Origin: Archaeoglobus sp. UBA230
GTDB lineage: Archaea; Halobacteriota; Archaeoglobi; Archaeoglobales; Archaeoglobaceae
Assembly: GCA_002507545.1 (NCBI GenBank)
Contig: DAVR01000022.1
Span: 32,345 to 96,344, forward strand
DNA length: 64,000 nucleotides
Direction of reading: 5' to 3'
Below the pieces are notes generated by a model. That model saw only the letters and a program-made list of their open reading frames with translations. It had not been told where the DNA came from and made no database searches. Below are positions 25,810 through 34,756 of this stretch, one piece after another. Both the position numbers and the translations under genes were made by a program. The first letter of the stretch is position 1. Each line of letters opens with the position of its first letter.

Positions 25810-26227
25810 AAAGTACGTAATCCCGCTGATACTGATATTTCTCGTGGGATTTTTTACACCCTACTGGTACAACGCAATGGCTGGAAGCTTCGGCTACGAA
25901 CCTGAACTGAAAAAGCCAGCAGGCGAGTGTGTTGAGGATTCAAAGTGGATGGCAGCAAACCACATGCTACTGCTTCAGCAGTGGAGAACTCAGGCAATAA
26001 GGCATGGGGCAGAGGGAGGAAGAATCTACCACAGCTTTACGACCGGTGAAGAATATCACGCTTCCACCAATACCTGCTGGAGCTGCCATGACAGCAAGGA
26101 AGAGTTTTGCGATCAGTGCCATGACTACGTGGGTATACATCCCGAGTGCTGGGACTGCCATTATACTCCCGATATCGAAAAACCACAGTACCAAGGGACT
26201 GACAGTCTCAGCAAGTTTTTCTCCTAA
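25799..26227 (+). CDS. dsrJ: DsrJ/HmeE triheme cytochrome c
   Basis: A 142-residue protein with an N-terminal membrane anchor ([18 protein letters not shown]) and three c-type heme motifs in a short stretch: CWSCH, CDQCH and CWDCH. It is the periplasmic-side cytochrome of the DsrMKJOP complex. GGGAGGTGA lies just before ATG 25799, and the gene starts within the end of dsrK. The stop is four bases into the convergent UPF0282 gene. Confidence 0.92.
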   Translation: MYNKKYVIPLILIFLVGFFTPYWYNAMAGSFGYEPELKKPAGECVEDSKWMAANHMLLLQQWRTQAIRHGAEGGRIYHSFTTGEEYHASTNTCWSCHDSKEEFCDQCHDYVGIHPECWDCHYTPDIEKPQYQGTDSLSKFFS

Positions 26228-27105
26228 TTTTTAGTTTTTCCTTCTCTGTCTTGCCTGTAAAGCTCAGCTCTTTTCGCTTCAAGCAGTTCTTCCCCAACGC
26301 CCGCAAAAATCGCTGCAGACATCACCTCTACTCCAGCTTCCTCTCCGCTCCTAAACACATCAGCCATCCTCTCCCTCCATTTCAAATCCCTTGTGAGGTG
26401 GTGGTCGAGAACGAGTTTCTTGACATCCGTTTCATGAATCAACTTTTTTAAGTTTTCAATGCTATTTTCGAAAGCCTTCTGCGAGTAACGGTAGCCGAGC
26501 ATGTAGGTCATCGGTCCATCAATAAACACCACCTCTGCAGACTTTTCAAGCATGAATGTTAACTGATCTTCATTATTTGGCCCCTCAACGTCAGAGGAGA
26601 AGAGGAAGCTGCTCTCCCCATCATCCACGAAAACCTCAACAACAAAACCCAGCCTGCTGTCGGCACCGTGAAAAACTGGATCGGAAATCTCAACATCCGT
26701 ATTACCGAAAGAGTAGCTATTTCCATCGCAGTAGTCTATTTCAACCTCCGTCTTGCTAAGTTGGTCTAAAAAGTAAGCTGCTCTGCCTTTCTGACTTCTG
26801 TTTATGTTTTCAGTTGGATGTTTTATGAGAAGCTTCTTTCCATTGAAAATCTCAACCTCGTTTGGGTCATGGTGGTCGTAGTGGTAGTGGGTTATAATTG
26901 CCACATCACTCTCAACAAGATATGCTTTTATTTCTCCCCATTTTAAATTCATCCTTTCCAGTTCAATTCTGTGAGGGGGTAAGCGGTAGCGCTTGGGAGC
27001 GAGACTGACTCCGGGATCAATGAGAATGCTGACATCCTTAGTTTTCACAAAAGTAGCCATACTCCTGACACCCATTGAGTCAAAAGCTATCGGCTTCACT
27101 TCCAT
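26224..27105 (-). CDS. UPF0282 metallo-beta-lactamase-fold hydrolase
   Basis: A 293-residue protein of the archaeal UPF0282 family with the metal-binding motif [11 protein letters not shown] near residue 75, a later single His and Asp pair (FSSDVEGP) and [13 protein letters not shown] towards the end. The fold uses two metal ions to cut ester or phosphodiester bonds; the substrate of UPF0282 is not known. It converges on dsrJ with a four-base overlap and diverges from the PHP gene. Confidence 0.88.
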   Translation of the reverse strand: MEVKPIAFDSMGVRSMATFVKTKDVSILIDPGVSLAPKRYRLPPHRIELERMNLKWGEIKAYLVESDVAIITHYHYDHHDPNEVEIFNGKKLLIKHPTENINRSQKGRAAYFLDQLSKTEVEIDYCDGNSYSFGNTDVEISDPVFHGADSRLGFVVEVFVDDGESSFLFSSDVEGPNNEDQLTFMLEKSAEVVFIDGPMTYMLGYRYSQKAFENSIENLKKLIHETDVKKLVLDHHLTRDLKWRERMADVFRSGEEAGVEVMSAAIFAGVGEELLEAKRAELYRQDREGKTKN

Positions 27106-27123
27106 ACAATAAGTTGGGCGGAA

Positions 27124-27780
27124 ATGATAAAAAACTTGATGTCAAGTCGTAATGTGCTTAGGGCAGAACTTCATGTGCATTCTTCCATCAGCGATGGTAG
27201 GGATAATGTTAAAACCATCTTGAATGCTGCTGTTTCGAAAAAGGTAGATGTGATATCCATAACAGACCACGACACTGTTCAGGGGTCTCTTGAGGCTATT
27301 GAAGTTACCGAGGACGAACATCTTCCTCTCAGAGTTATTCCCGGATGCGAGATAACAACCTCAAGCGGTCATCTGCTTGCCTACGGAATAATAGAAGACG
27401 TTGAGCCAAAGATGAGTATGAAGGAGACATGCGAGAGGGTAAGAACTCTTGGAGGTGTGTGTTTCCTCGCTCACCCCTTCGACTTTATTCGTGGGGGGAG
27501 TTTGAGAGTTGCTGACTTCAAGGTTGTTGACGGTGTTGAAGTCTTTAACTCTAAGAGCTACTTCAACTTTCTCGCAAAAAGATACGCAAAGAAATTCTCA
27601 AAACCTGGAATAGCTGGCAGTGACGCGCACTCTGCAAATTCGGTTGGTATGGCTATAACATTACTGCCCGAGACACATGACGTGCTAAGTTCACTTTTAA
27701 CTGCAAGTTACAACGGTAGGAGAGCATCGTTTAAGGAGAGATTAGCTTTTCTGCTATTTCAACTAAGTCAACGACTTTGA
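27124..27780 (+). CDS. PHP-domain metal-dependent phosphoesterase
   Basis: A 218-residue PHP domain. All the metal-binding motifs are present: [21 protein letters not shown], the Glu in [17 protein letters not shown] and GSDAHSA. Stand-alone PHP proteins of this length hydrolyse small phosphoesters or trim oligonucleotides such as 3',5'-nucleoside bisphosphates. The last 50 bases overlap the end of the convergent iron-sulfur gene on the other strand. No ribosome binding site is seen before ATG 27124, so it may be leaderless. Confidence 0.85.
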   Translation: MIKNLMSSRNVLRAELHVHSSISDGRDNVKTILNAAVSKKVDVISITDHDTVQGSLEAIEVTEDEHLPLRVIPGCEITTSSGHLLAYGIIEDVEPKMSMKETCERVRTLGGVCFLAHPFDFIRGGSLRVADFKVVDGVEVFNSKSYFNFLAKRYAKKFSKPGIAGSDAHSANSVGMAITLLPETHDVLSSLLTASYNGRRASFKERLAFLLFQLSQRL

Positions 27781-28837
27781 TTTTGTTTCCAAGTTTTTCC
27801 GCGGACTTTGAGAGGTGATACTCGCAGAAGGGGCAGCAGGTTATAAGGTATTCTGCACCGGTCTCCATCGCTTCCAGAACCCTCTGTTTACCAATTTCAA
27901 AAGATATCTCTTTAAACTGGCTCCTCAAACCACCTCCAGCACCACAGCAAAGCGAGTATTCTTTCGTTCTCTCCATTTCCACGAATTCGATGCCAAGCTT
28001 TCTTATAACATTTCTTGGCTCATCATACATTCCCATGTGTCTTCCAAGGTGACAGGGGTCGTGATACGTTCCTTTAACCTTTTTCTCAACTTCCTCAAAT
28101 CTACCCATCCTTTCAAGAATGGACACAGTGTGAACAACCTCTATGTTGAACTCTTGTCCTTTTTCTTCCGCAATCCTTGGATAATCACGAGATATCGTTC
28201 TGTAACATCCGGGACAGGAAGTTATTATTCTCTCTATCCCTGCTCTCTCCCAATATCTAAGGTTCCTCTCAAACAATTTTTCAAAGATATCTTTTTGCCC
28301 TGTTCTCAGAAATGGTGAGCCGCAGCAGTATTCGTTTCTTCCGGCAATGGTAAATTCGATGCCAAGTTTGTTAAGGGCATTTGCAGTAGCTTTGGCCAGA
28401 TTTTGAAGTTTGAAACTTGCTGTGCAACCCGCAAAATAAAGAGTTTTTGACGGTTTAATCTCAAAATTCACCCATTCATCTCTTCTATCCTGATCCCCAC
28501 TGTATGGATTAAAGTATCTGTAGGTAATTTCTTTAAGCTTTTTGTGGACAGAGAGAGGCGCATATCCGTTCTTGGACATTACATATCGCAATTCCTCCCA
28601 GAAATCGATTAGGGGTAGATCAATTGGACATACCTCTTCGCACAACCCGCAGACAGAACATTTGAATATGTCCTTTACAGTCCTTGCATCAATTTTAATA
28701 TTCCCATTCAGAAAAGAAAGGGCAATCTGAATCTTTCCCCTCGGTGATACGGATTCCCAGCCCTCAACGCGGTAAGTTGGACAGACGTTGCAGTATCCGC
28801 ACCTGCTACACCTCGCTGCTATTTCTTGGATGTTCAT
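27731..28837 (-). CDS. GlcF/HdrD-like iron-sulfur protein (2-hydroxyacid oxidase partner)
   Basis: A 368-residue protein with two ferredoxin motifs at the N-terminus (CSRCGYCNVCP and CSVCGLCEEVCP) and two CCG domains (FAGCTASFKLQNL ... EYCCGSPF and HDPCHLGRHMG ... LCCGAGGGL). The same domains occur in glycolate oxidase GlcF, LldE and HdrD. It overlaps the stop of the downstream-partner flavoprotein by four bases, forming a two-gene unit that would carry electrons from a 2-hydroxy acid such as lactate to the membrane quinones. Confidence 0.88.
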   Translation of the reverse strand: MNIQEIAARCSRCGYCNVCPTYRVEGWESVSPRGKIQIALSFLNGNIKIDARTVKDIFKCSVCGLCEEVCPIDLPLIDFWEELRYVMSKNGYAPLSVHKKLKEITYRYFNPYSGDQDRRDEWVNFEIKPSKTLYFAGCTASFKLQNLAKATANALNKLGIEFTIAGRNEYCCGSPFLRTGQKDIFEKLFERNLRYWERAGIERIITSCPGCYRTISRDYPRIAEEKGQEFNIEVVHTVSILERMGRFEEVEKKVKGTYHDPCHLGRHMGMYDEPRNVIRKLGIEFVEMERTKEYSLCCGAGGGLRSQFKEISFEIGKQRVLEAMETGAEYLITCCPFCEYHLSKSAEKLGNKIKVVDLVEIAEKLISP

Positions 28838-30045
28838 GGTATCATCTCCGCGAGCCTTATTAACTTCGAAATTGCATTACTTTGCATTGCTTTTCCGGGG
28901 TTCAGCAGATTCTCAGGATCAACAGCCTTCTTATAGTCTCTAATATCTTCGTCGAGGATTTTCTTATGAGGAAACAGCATACCTGTCGCGTATGCTCTTC
29001 CACCATGCTTCTCTGCCATTTTTATGAATTTTACAACCTTCAAAGCCGTGCTGTAGTATCCTCTTTCCGGAAGAATTCCAAGCATTACCACACAGTCTTG
29101 GGTAAATATCGCCTTGATCGCAAGGTTACCTACTTTTTGATAGAACTCCGATACAGTTTCGTAGGGCAATACTGCCTCTGTGAAAATTATGTTAGCATTC
29201 TTTGCAGCTTTAAGCAGGTAAAATCTCCTCTTCCAGATTTTATTGCCAAGTTCAACATCGAAATCTAAGTCTGATTTCTGATCTTCAAAGCTCAATAAAA
29301 GTGATTCGGCGTCTCCACAACCAACCATTTTACTCAGACTTCTGTTCATGTAAGATGCATGATACGCTCCCTCTATAAGATTGAGAGACTCCTTAAAGCT
29401 GCATTTAACGGCATAGTTACTGGGCTCTCTGTTTTCTCTCAGCTTTAGACATGCTCTGAGTATCAGCCCTGTTGTTCCAAACAACCCAACATAGTATTTC
29501 AACTCATTTCCCTTAACCCTTTTCACGCCGTCAAAATCTGCAACCTCTATCCACTCAACATTTTTTCCTATATCACCATACCTCAGACTTCCAACCCCAT
29601 AGCCACCCTGTGCTATCCAACCCCCAACAGTTGATGCTGGTGCACTGGTTGGATAGACTCTAAGTGCGTAGCCAGCCTTGTTAAGCTCCTTTTCAAGGTC
29701 AAGCCACACCACACCACTTTCCGCGACAGCGCATCCATTTTTAATTTCAAAGCTGTTCATTCTCGAAAAATCAATGACCATACAGTTTTTGAGCGTCGTG
29801 GCACCACCATAGGCTGAAGTTGCTGCACCTCGCGGAACTACTGGAATTTTGAACCTTCTGCTAATTTCAAGTGTCGCCAAAACCTCCTCATCGCTTTCGG
29901 GCTGGACAATACAGACAGGATATTTTATAAATCTTTTCAAAAAGGGAGAAATCCTGATTAAATCTTGAGAATACAGCATTCTTTGAATAGGATGAAAATC
30001 GTATCTTTTAACAGAACGTGATAACTCCATTTTAAATGAATCCAT
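28834..30045 (-). CDS. FAD-linked 2-hydroxyacid (D-lactate/glycolate-type) dehydrogenase
   Basis: A 403-residue GlcD/Dld-type flavoprotein. The PCMH-type FAD domain is seen in PVVPRGAATSAYGGATTLKNCMVI and GGWIAQGGYGVGSLRYGDIG, and the C-terminal cap ends with the typical KKAVDPENLLNPGKAM. It is the first gene of the pair with the CCG-domain protein. ATG 30045 or the later ATG 30030 could be used. The substrate is unassigned; D-lactate is the usual one in lactate-using Archaeoglobales. Confidence 0.88.
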   Translation of the reverse strand: MDSFKMELSRSVKRYDFHPIQRMLYSQDLIRISPFLKRFIKYPVCIVQPESDEEVLATLEISRRFKIPVVPRGAATSAYGGATTLKNCMVIDFSRMNSFEIKNGCAVAESGVVWLDLEKELNKAGYALRVYPTSAPASTVGGWIAQGGYGVGSLRYGDIGKNVEWIEVADFDGVKRVKGNELKYYVGLFGTTGLILRACLKLRENREPSNYAVKCSFKESLNLIEGAYHASYMNRSLSKMVGCGDAESLLLSFEDQKSDLDFDVELGNKIWKRRFYLLKAAKNANIIFTEAVLPYETVSEFYQKVGNLAIKAIFTQDCVVMLGILPERGYYSTALKVVKFIKMAEKHGGRAYATGMLFPHKKILDEDIRDYKKAVDPENLLNPGKAMQSNAISKLIRLAEMIP

Positions 30046-30162
30046 GATGAGAATTAGCTTCCAAACTAAAAACTTTTTGCGAAAATGATTTATTGTTTAT
30101 AATATCCTCTCTACAGCTTTTACCTGTCCAAAAAAACATTAATCTTCTGACCAACCAAGACC

Positions 30163-31290
30163 ATGTATCTCGATTTGAGAAATAAACTTGCCGACTGCCT
30201 GAGAAGAGCAGGTTACAGAGCAATCTCGCCCTTTAAGGTTCCTATAGGATGGGTAGACATCGCAATTCTCAGAAAAAGGATTGGGATTGACATCTTTGCT
30301 GGAAGTTACGAATCATGCGTTGAAAGGCTTACATCATACCCTTTCCGCGAAATTTACGTTATAGGAGATTGTGAGGGTTGCATTTCTCTTGAGGAGTTCT
30401 GCAAGAGTTTTAAAATTGAAATTCCATCTGAGAGTTTTGAAGAGCTTGGGAATCCGAGCATGCAGGTTAAGGCGATCGAAGATTCCCTTGCCTACCTCTA
30501 CGTAGTTAGGGAGATTTATGAGAAGGATATCAGTTATAGCCCACTTAAAACATCCATCACAGACTTGAAAATGCTCGGGTTCGTCACTTCTTCCTCCAAA
30601 CCTAAGTTAAATCCAGAAATGTTCGCATCTCTAACTCATGAAGGTTTTGCAGCAGCGAAGAAAGTTGTTCTAAGAAGGATTATGAAGAACAAAGAGGAAC
30701 TTAAGAGACTGGCTGAAAATCCGAGAAACTATATTATAGCTCTCGGAATTTCCGAATCACTTACTGTGAGAAATATATACGAAAAACCAGAAGATTACAG
30801 CCTAAAATCTCTTCTAAACTTCATGAAAAAATTTCCTCTCGAAGAGATGAGATATACTAATGAAGTTCATCCAAAAACCCTTCTCTGCCAGTTCATCGTG
30901 AACTCCGTTTTTAATGACGATGCAATTGAGCTTGTTGGAGAACTGGGCAAAATGGGTCTTGCATTCAGGCTGAAGTCATACACCCCCTATGGTTACGAAA
31001 TGGGTGAAGAGTACAGAGTCGCAAGAGAAGCTGTTGAGGCAATTCTCAAGTTTGGCTATGCAGAAATACCACGTGAACTGGTGGGAGAATTCCTTGCCAT
31101 AACCTACCCTCTGACACACTCAGACATCTACCCCATTCTCAATCAAGCTGGACAGCATCTTTTCAAAGCTGAAAAAGAGGGCTTTTGCAGGATTACCGGA
31201 ACAAAAATTATGCTTGAAGAAAAATTTGCTGAATATGCAAGAGTCAGACTCGCGATGATTTTGGAGAAGATTATAGGAAGTCTCTCTTGA
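30163..31290 (+). CDS. Conserved-looking protein of unknown function, possible nuclease-like N-terminus
   Basis: A 375-residue soluble protein I do not recognise. The first 90 residues follow a pattern like PD-(D/E)XK nuclease folds (RAGYRAISPFKVPIGWVD, then IGIDIFAGSYESC, then EIYVIGDCEGC), though the catalytic lysine is not obvious. The rest is helical, with a possible repeat of winged-helix-like segments towards the C-terminus (LKMLGFVTSSSKPKLNPEMF). It starts about 26 bases after a TATA-like aaacattaatc and appears leaderless. It converges on an amine-oxidase-like gene with a 20-base overlap and has no informative neighbour. Confidence 0.6.
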   Translation: MYLDLRNKLADCLRRAGYRAISPFKVPIGWVDIAILRKRIGIDIFAGSYESCVERLTSYPFREIYVIGDCEGCISLEEFCKSFKIEIPSESFEELGNPSMQVKAIEDSLAYLYVVREIYEKDISYSPLKTSITDLKMLGFVTSSSKPKLNPEMFASLTHEGFAAAKKVVLRRIMKNKEELKRLAENPRNYIIALGISESLTVRNIYEKPEDYSLKSLLNFMKKFPLEEMRYTNEVHPKTLLCQFIVNSVFNDDAIELVGELGKMGLAFRLKSYTPYGYEMGEEYRVAREAVEAILKFGYAEIPRELVGEFLAITYPLTHSDIYPILNQAGQHLFKAEKEGFCRITGTKIMLEEKFAEYARVRLAMILEKIIGSLS

Positions 31291-32482
31291 TCTCCTCTGC
31301 AACTTCAAGCCCCGCTCTTATACTCCCATTCATACTCCTCTCCGGATAGTTTGGCCTTGAGGTCATTCCGGCTATGTAAAAACCGTCCGCCACCTTGTAA
31401 GGTGTTATTTTTTTCTTGTATCCCTTCTCATAGATTGGACCACTATATTTTGCCTTGAAAATCCTTATCCACCTGATATCTTTCTCGTCCATGCCCAGTT
31501 TACGCAGCTCGGAAAGGAAGAGTCTCGCAATTTCCTCTTCACCCATGCTGAAGAGTTTTCCTTCGGGTGTCGAGTAGCTTGCAAGGTATATAAGATGTAT
31601 TCCGTAGTCTTCGAAGGGCATGAAGTTCGTGTGCTCAATCACAGCCCCAAAACTCATTTTGTCTGCAATGTTCGTCCAGTAGATGCTCTCAGTTAAGCTT
31701 CTCTCCACTCCGACAAGAGCGCATACCGAGCTCTGATATTTTACTTCAGGAATTCCGAGCCTTTCTTTTAACTCTCCAAGCTCAGGTAAGGGAGCGGTGA
31801 AAATGACTGCATCGAATGGCTCGCCATTCACCTCCCACTTTGCCCCTTTTTTGATCTTAGCTTTCTCCCTTACAATCTCAAGACCCTCCGCCATTTTCTC
31901 AATTAGCTGATAAAAACCGTGCCTTATATAGCCTATTTCCTCCCCAGAAAACTTTCTGTTACTCCTTATTGCCACCCTGCCGAGCAACCATGCGTAGCTT
32001 ACCTCTGTGGCATTTTCACCGAATTTTGACCTTAAAAGGGGCATGAAAAACTTTTCAAGAAGATTTTCCCCAAGCTCTTTCCTTATCCCCTCTATAGCAC
32101 CAATATCGTCGAAATACTCATAGTTCAGCTTTCTGCTCCGGATCGTAAATTTTGCGAGCTTTATTTTATCAACCAGACTCACGTAGGGGTATCTGAGTAT
32201 TTCAAAAGGGGTGTTCAAGGGATAAATTTTACCAGCAACAGCAAACCCAGTTTTGGCGGTTTTCCAGACCAATTTGAGGCCACATCTCTTTATTTCTTCA
32301 ATTAGATAGTGGTCATCACGAAAGCAGTGATGATAGAACTTCTCAATTTTGAAGCTGTCGCCCCAAGCCGCCACCAGACCTCCGATTTCATGAGGTTCAA
32401 AAACTCTCACATCAGCGTATTCTGCAAGCTCCTTCGCCGCCTTCAGTCCTGTAAGCCCTCCTCCGACCACTGCAATTTTCAT
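31271..32482 (-). CDS. FAD-dependent amine-oxidase/protoporphyrinogen-oxidase-like protein
   Basis: A 403-residue flavoprotein starting with IAVVGGGLTGLKAAKELAEY (FAD-binding), then HEIGGLVAAWGDSFKIEKFYHH, and ending with YKVADGFYIAGMTSRPNYPERSMNGSIRAGLEVAEEI, the usual closing FAD motif. It resembles UDP-galactopyranose-mutase-like and squalene- or phytoene-desaturase-like members of the amine oxidase family. GGGTGG precedes ATG 32482, which is preferred to an upstream start at 32524. The substrate is unknown. Confidence 0.8.
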   Translation of the reverse strand: MKIAVVGGGLTGLKAAKELAEYADVRVFEPHEIGGLVAAWGDSFKIEKFYHHCFRDDHYLIEEIKRCGLKLVWKTAKTGFAVAGKIYPLNTPFEILRYPYVSLVDKIKLAKFTIRSRKLNYEYFDDIGAIEGIRKELGENLLEKFFMPLLRSKFGENATEVSYAWLLGRVAIRSNRKFSGEEIGYIRHGFYQLIEKMAEGLEIVREKAKIKKGAKWEVNGEPFDAVIFTAPLPELGELKERLGIPEVKYQSSVCALVGVERSLTESIYWTNIADKMSFGAVIEHTNFMPFEDYGIHLIYLASYSTPEGKLFSMGEEEIARLFLSELRKLGMDEKDIRWIRIFKAKYSGPIYEKGYKKKITPYKVADGFYIAGMTSRPNYPERSMNGSIRAGLEVAEEIKRDFL

Positions 32483-32524
32483 CCACCCTGAATTTGCATG
32501 AGAGATAAAAAATTCACCCCACAC

Positions 32525-32534
32525 CTATATATAT
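32525..32534 (+). promoter_or_regulatory. TATA box for the DsbA-like gene
   Basis: A strong ctatatatat element about 26 bases before ATG 32556, implying a leaderless transcript. Confidence 0.6.
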
Positions 32535-32555
32535 CCCCACACCGATGTATGACTC

Positions 32556-33464
32556 ATGAAGGATTTGGCAGTGGGAATAGTGATAGGCCTTATTGTGGGA
32601 GTTCTGGTCGGATACATTGTCGTAGGAGCGCAAAATCCCGCTCCTCAAGCTTGCGAGGCAAATCCACCGGGTGCGGATTTTGATAAAACTCTCGAAAAGG
32701 CCGTTGAGAAAATTAACTCAATGGTTCATGCGAATTACCCCGATGTTAACGTAAGGGTCACAAAAACCCAGCCTTATGGTGAAATATACCTTCTGAATTT
32801 GGAGTTTTACAATGATAAAGGTACACTTACAAGTCAATCAATGTTCATGACTGCCAACGGCTCAATGTTACTACTCAACGATCCGAGATGTATTATTTCC
32901 CTGTCAGAGCAGGAAACCAATGGCGAAACAGGAGCAGGAGGGAACAGGATAAATGTCAGCGTGGATGATGACCCATCCATAGGCTCGGAGGATGCAAAAG
33001 TCGTTATCGTTGAGTTCAGCGACTATACCTGCCCCTACTGCGCAAAATTCGCAAACGAGGTCGAGGATAAGTTGCTGGAGAACTACGGAGATAAGATCAG
33101 GTTCGTATACAGGGATTTTCCTGTGCATGGGGATATTGCCTACAAAGGTGCTGAAGCGGCAAACTGTGCAGGAGAACAGGGCAAATACTGGGAATTCCAC
33201 AAAATACTCTACCAGAATCAAAGAGAGTGGATGTCCAACACCTCCATGCTATACTCGTATGCCGAACAGCTTGGCCTGAACGTAACAGCCTTCAAGGCGT
33301 GTCTGGATTCTGGCAAATACAAATCAGAGGTTGACAAGGACTTGCAGGATGGAAGGAGCTACGGCGTCACTGGCACTCCGACGTTCTTCATCAATGGCAA
33401 GAAGGTTGTTGGATACATGCCATATGAGGAGTTTGCCAAGCTGATTGATCAAGAGCTTCAATAA
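32556..33464 (+). CDS. Membrane-anchored DsbA-like thiol:disulfide oxidoreductase
   Basis: A 302-residue protein with an N-terminal signal anchor (LAVGIVIGLIVGVLVGYIVV), a linker domain of about 110 residues, and a C-terminal DsbA-type thioredoxin fold. The active site is TCPYC (SDYTCPYCAKF) and the cis-proline loop reads GVTGTPTFFINGKKVVG. It would form or repair disulfides in exported proteins such as cytochromes and surface proteins. It is transcribed from its own strong promoter. Confidence 0.88.
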   Translation: MKDLAVGIVIGLIVGVLVGYIVVGAQNPAPQACEANPPGADFDKTLEKAVEKINSMVHANYPDVNVRVTKTQPYGEIYLLNLEFYNDKGTLTSQSMFMTANGSMLLLNDPRCIISLSEQETNGETGAGGNRINVSVDDDPSIGSEDAKVVIVEFSDYTCPYCAKFANEVEDKLLENYGDKIRFVYRDFPVHGDIAYKGAEAANCAGEQGKYWEFHKILYQNQREWMSNTSMLYSYAEQLGLNVTAFKACLDSGKYKSEVDKDLQDGRSYGVTGTPTFFINGKKVVGYMPYEEFAKLIDQELQ

Positions 33465-33474
33465 CTTTATTTAT
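33465..33474 (+). promoter_or_regulatory. TATA box for the UbiD-family gene
   Basis: The element ctttatttat lies about 25 bases before ATG 33495. The DsbA-like gene ends just before, at 33464, so this separates the two transcripts. Confidence 0.45.
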
Positions 33475-33494
33475 TAAAATAGACTTCAATTTTT

Positions 33495-34730
33495 ATGAAC
33501 CTCAGAGATGCTATTAAGAGAGTAGAACCTATCCAAATCAATGTCGAACTGAAACATGATGAAGTAACAGGTTATTTGAAAAGTAAGAACCTATCAGACA
33601 AACCCGTGATCCTTAATGTCGAAGGAAAGAAAGTTGCAAAGAACTTTGTTTGTAACCGCCAGCTTCTATCCAGATATCTTGGTATAGATGCCTACAGCAT
33701 AGCCAGAGAGCTTGCTGAAATTGAAAAAAAGAATGCAAAAGTTGAGATTGACGATTTTTCCCGGCTTGATGTGAGAAAGGGGGGTGTCAACCTTTACGAC
33801 CTACCAATCCTGAAATACTACCCGAAGGATGGTGGAAGATATATCACGGCAGGAGTAGTGATTGCAAAGGGGGAGCACTACAACGCCAGTATACACCGGA
33901 TGATGGTTCTGGATGAGTCATCTGTTGCAATTCGTCTTGTACCACCAAGACATACATATCTGATGTGGAAGGATGCGGTTGAGAGAGGAGAAGAACTTAA
34001 GGTTGCTGTAGCAATCGGAGTTCACCCTCTTTTCCTTCTCGCCTCATCCACGAGGGTTCCGGTAGGGGAGGAGTTCAATTACGCTTCGAAGCTTATGAAC
34101 GGACTGAAACTTTATAAGAAAGGAGACCTGCTTGTTCCAGACTCCGAAATAGTTCTCTTCGGAAGAATAACTGCCGAAAGAGTTAGAGAGGGTCCATTTG
34201 TAGACATCACTGGCACGTATGACAAGGTGAGAGATGAACCCAAACTCATCTTCGATGAAATGTACGTTAAGGACGATTTCATCTACTACTCTATCACTCC
34301 CGGCAGTATGGAGCACCAGATGTTCATGGGAGTTCCCTACGAGCCAGTAATCTACAAATTCGTATCCAATGTTTGCAAGGTGAAGAACGTAATCACCACT
34401 CCCGGAAGCTGCCATTACTTCCACTGCGTAGTCCAGATAGAGAAAAAATCGGAGGGAGACGCGAAGAATGCAATCCTTGCAGCTCTTGCAGCAAATCCCA
34501 GCATGAAAGGTGTTGTTGTGGTTGATGAAGACATAGATATCCTCGATTACCGTGACATCGAGTTCGCCATATCAACGAGGTTCCAGCCAGATAAAGACTT
34601 CATCGTTATAAAAGGGGCAAGAGGTAGCAGTCTCGACCCATCAGCAGAGAAAACTACCTCAAAATGGGGCTTAGATGCCACAATGCCGCTTGGAGAGGAA
34701 GTGAAGTTTAAACGGATTGATAAGGGTTAA
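33495..34730 (+). CDS. UbiD-family decarboxylase, probable anhydromevalonate phosphate decarboxylase
   Basis: A 411-residue UbiD-family protein, which uses prenylated FMN to decarboxylate unsaturated acids. Recognisable parts are ASIHRMMVLDESSVAIRLVP (metal/prFMN phosphate site), REGPFVDITGTYD and the Glu-rich loop near SITPGSMEHQMFMG. Archaea that use the modified mevalonate route have one such enzyme that makes isopentenyl phosphate from trans-anhydromevalonate phosphate. That role is inferred here from lineage and length; a UbiX-type flavin prenyltransferase would be needed elsewhere. Only 26 bases separate it from the fwdF start. Confidence 0.8.
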   Translation: MNLRDAIKRVEPIQINVELKHDEVTGYLKSKNLSDKPVILNVEGKKVAKNFVCNRQLLSRYLGIDAYSIARELAEIEKKNAKVEIDDFSRLDVRKGGVNLYDLPILKYYPKDGGRYITAGVVIAKGEHYNASIHRMMVLDESSVAIRLVPPRHTYLMWKDAVERGEELKVAVAIGVHPLFLLASSTRVPVGEEFNYASKLMNGLKLYKKGDLLVPDSEIVLFGRITAERVREGPFVDITGTYDKVRDEPKLIFDEMYVKDDFIYYSITPGSMEHQMFMGVPYEPVIYKFVSNVCKVKNVITTPGSCHYFHCVVQIEKKSEGDAKNAILAALAANPSMKGVVVVDEDIDILDYRDIEFAISTRFQPDKDFIVIKGARGSSLDPSAEKTTSKWGLDATMPLGEEVKFKRIDKG

Positions 34731-34756
34731 AAACCATTGTGGAAAAGGGTAGGAAA

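Noticed and set aside
27815..28318. A 167-codon plus-strand frame opposite the Fe-S gene
   Set aside because: The minus strand has the ferredoxin and CCG motifs; this frame is a shadow.
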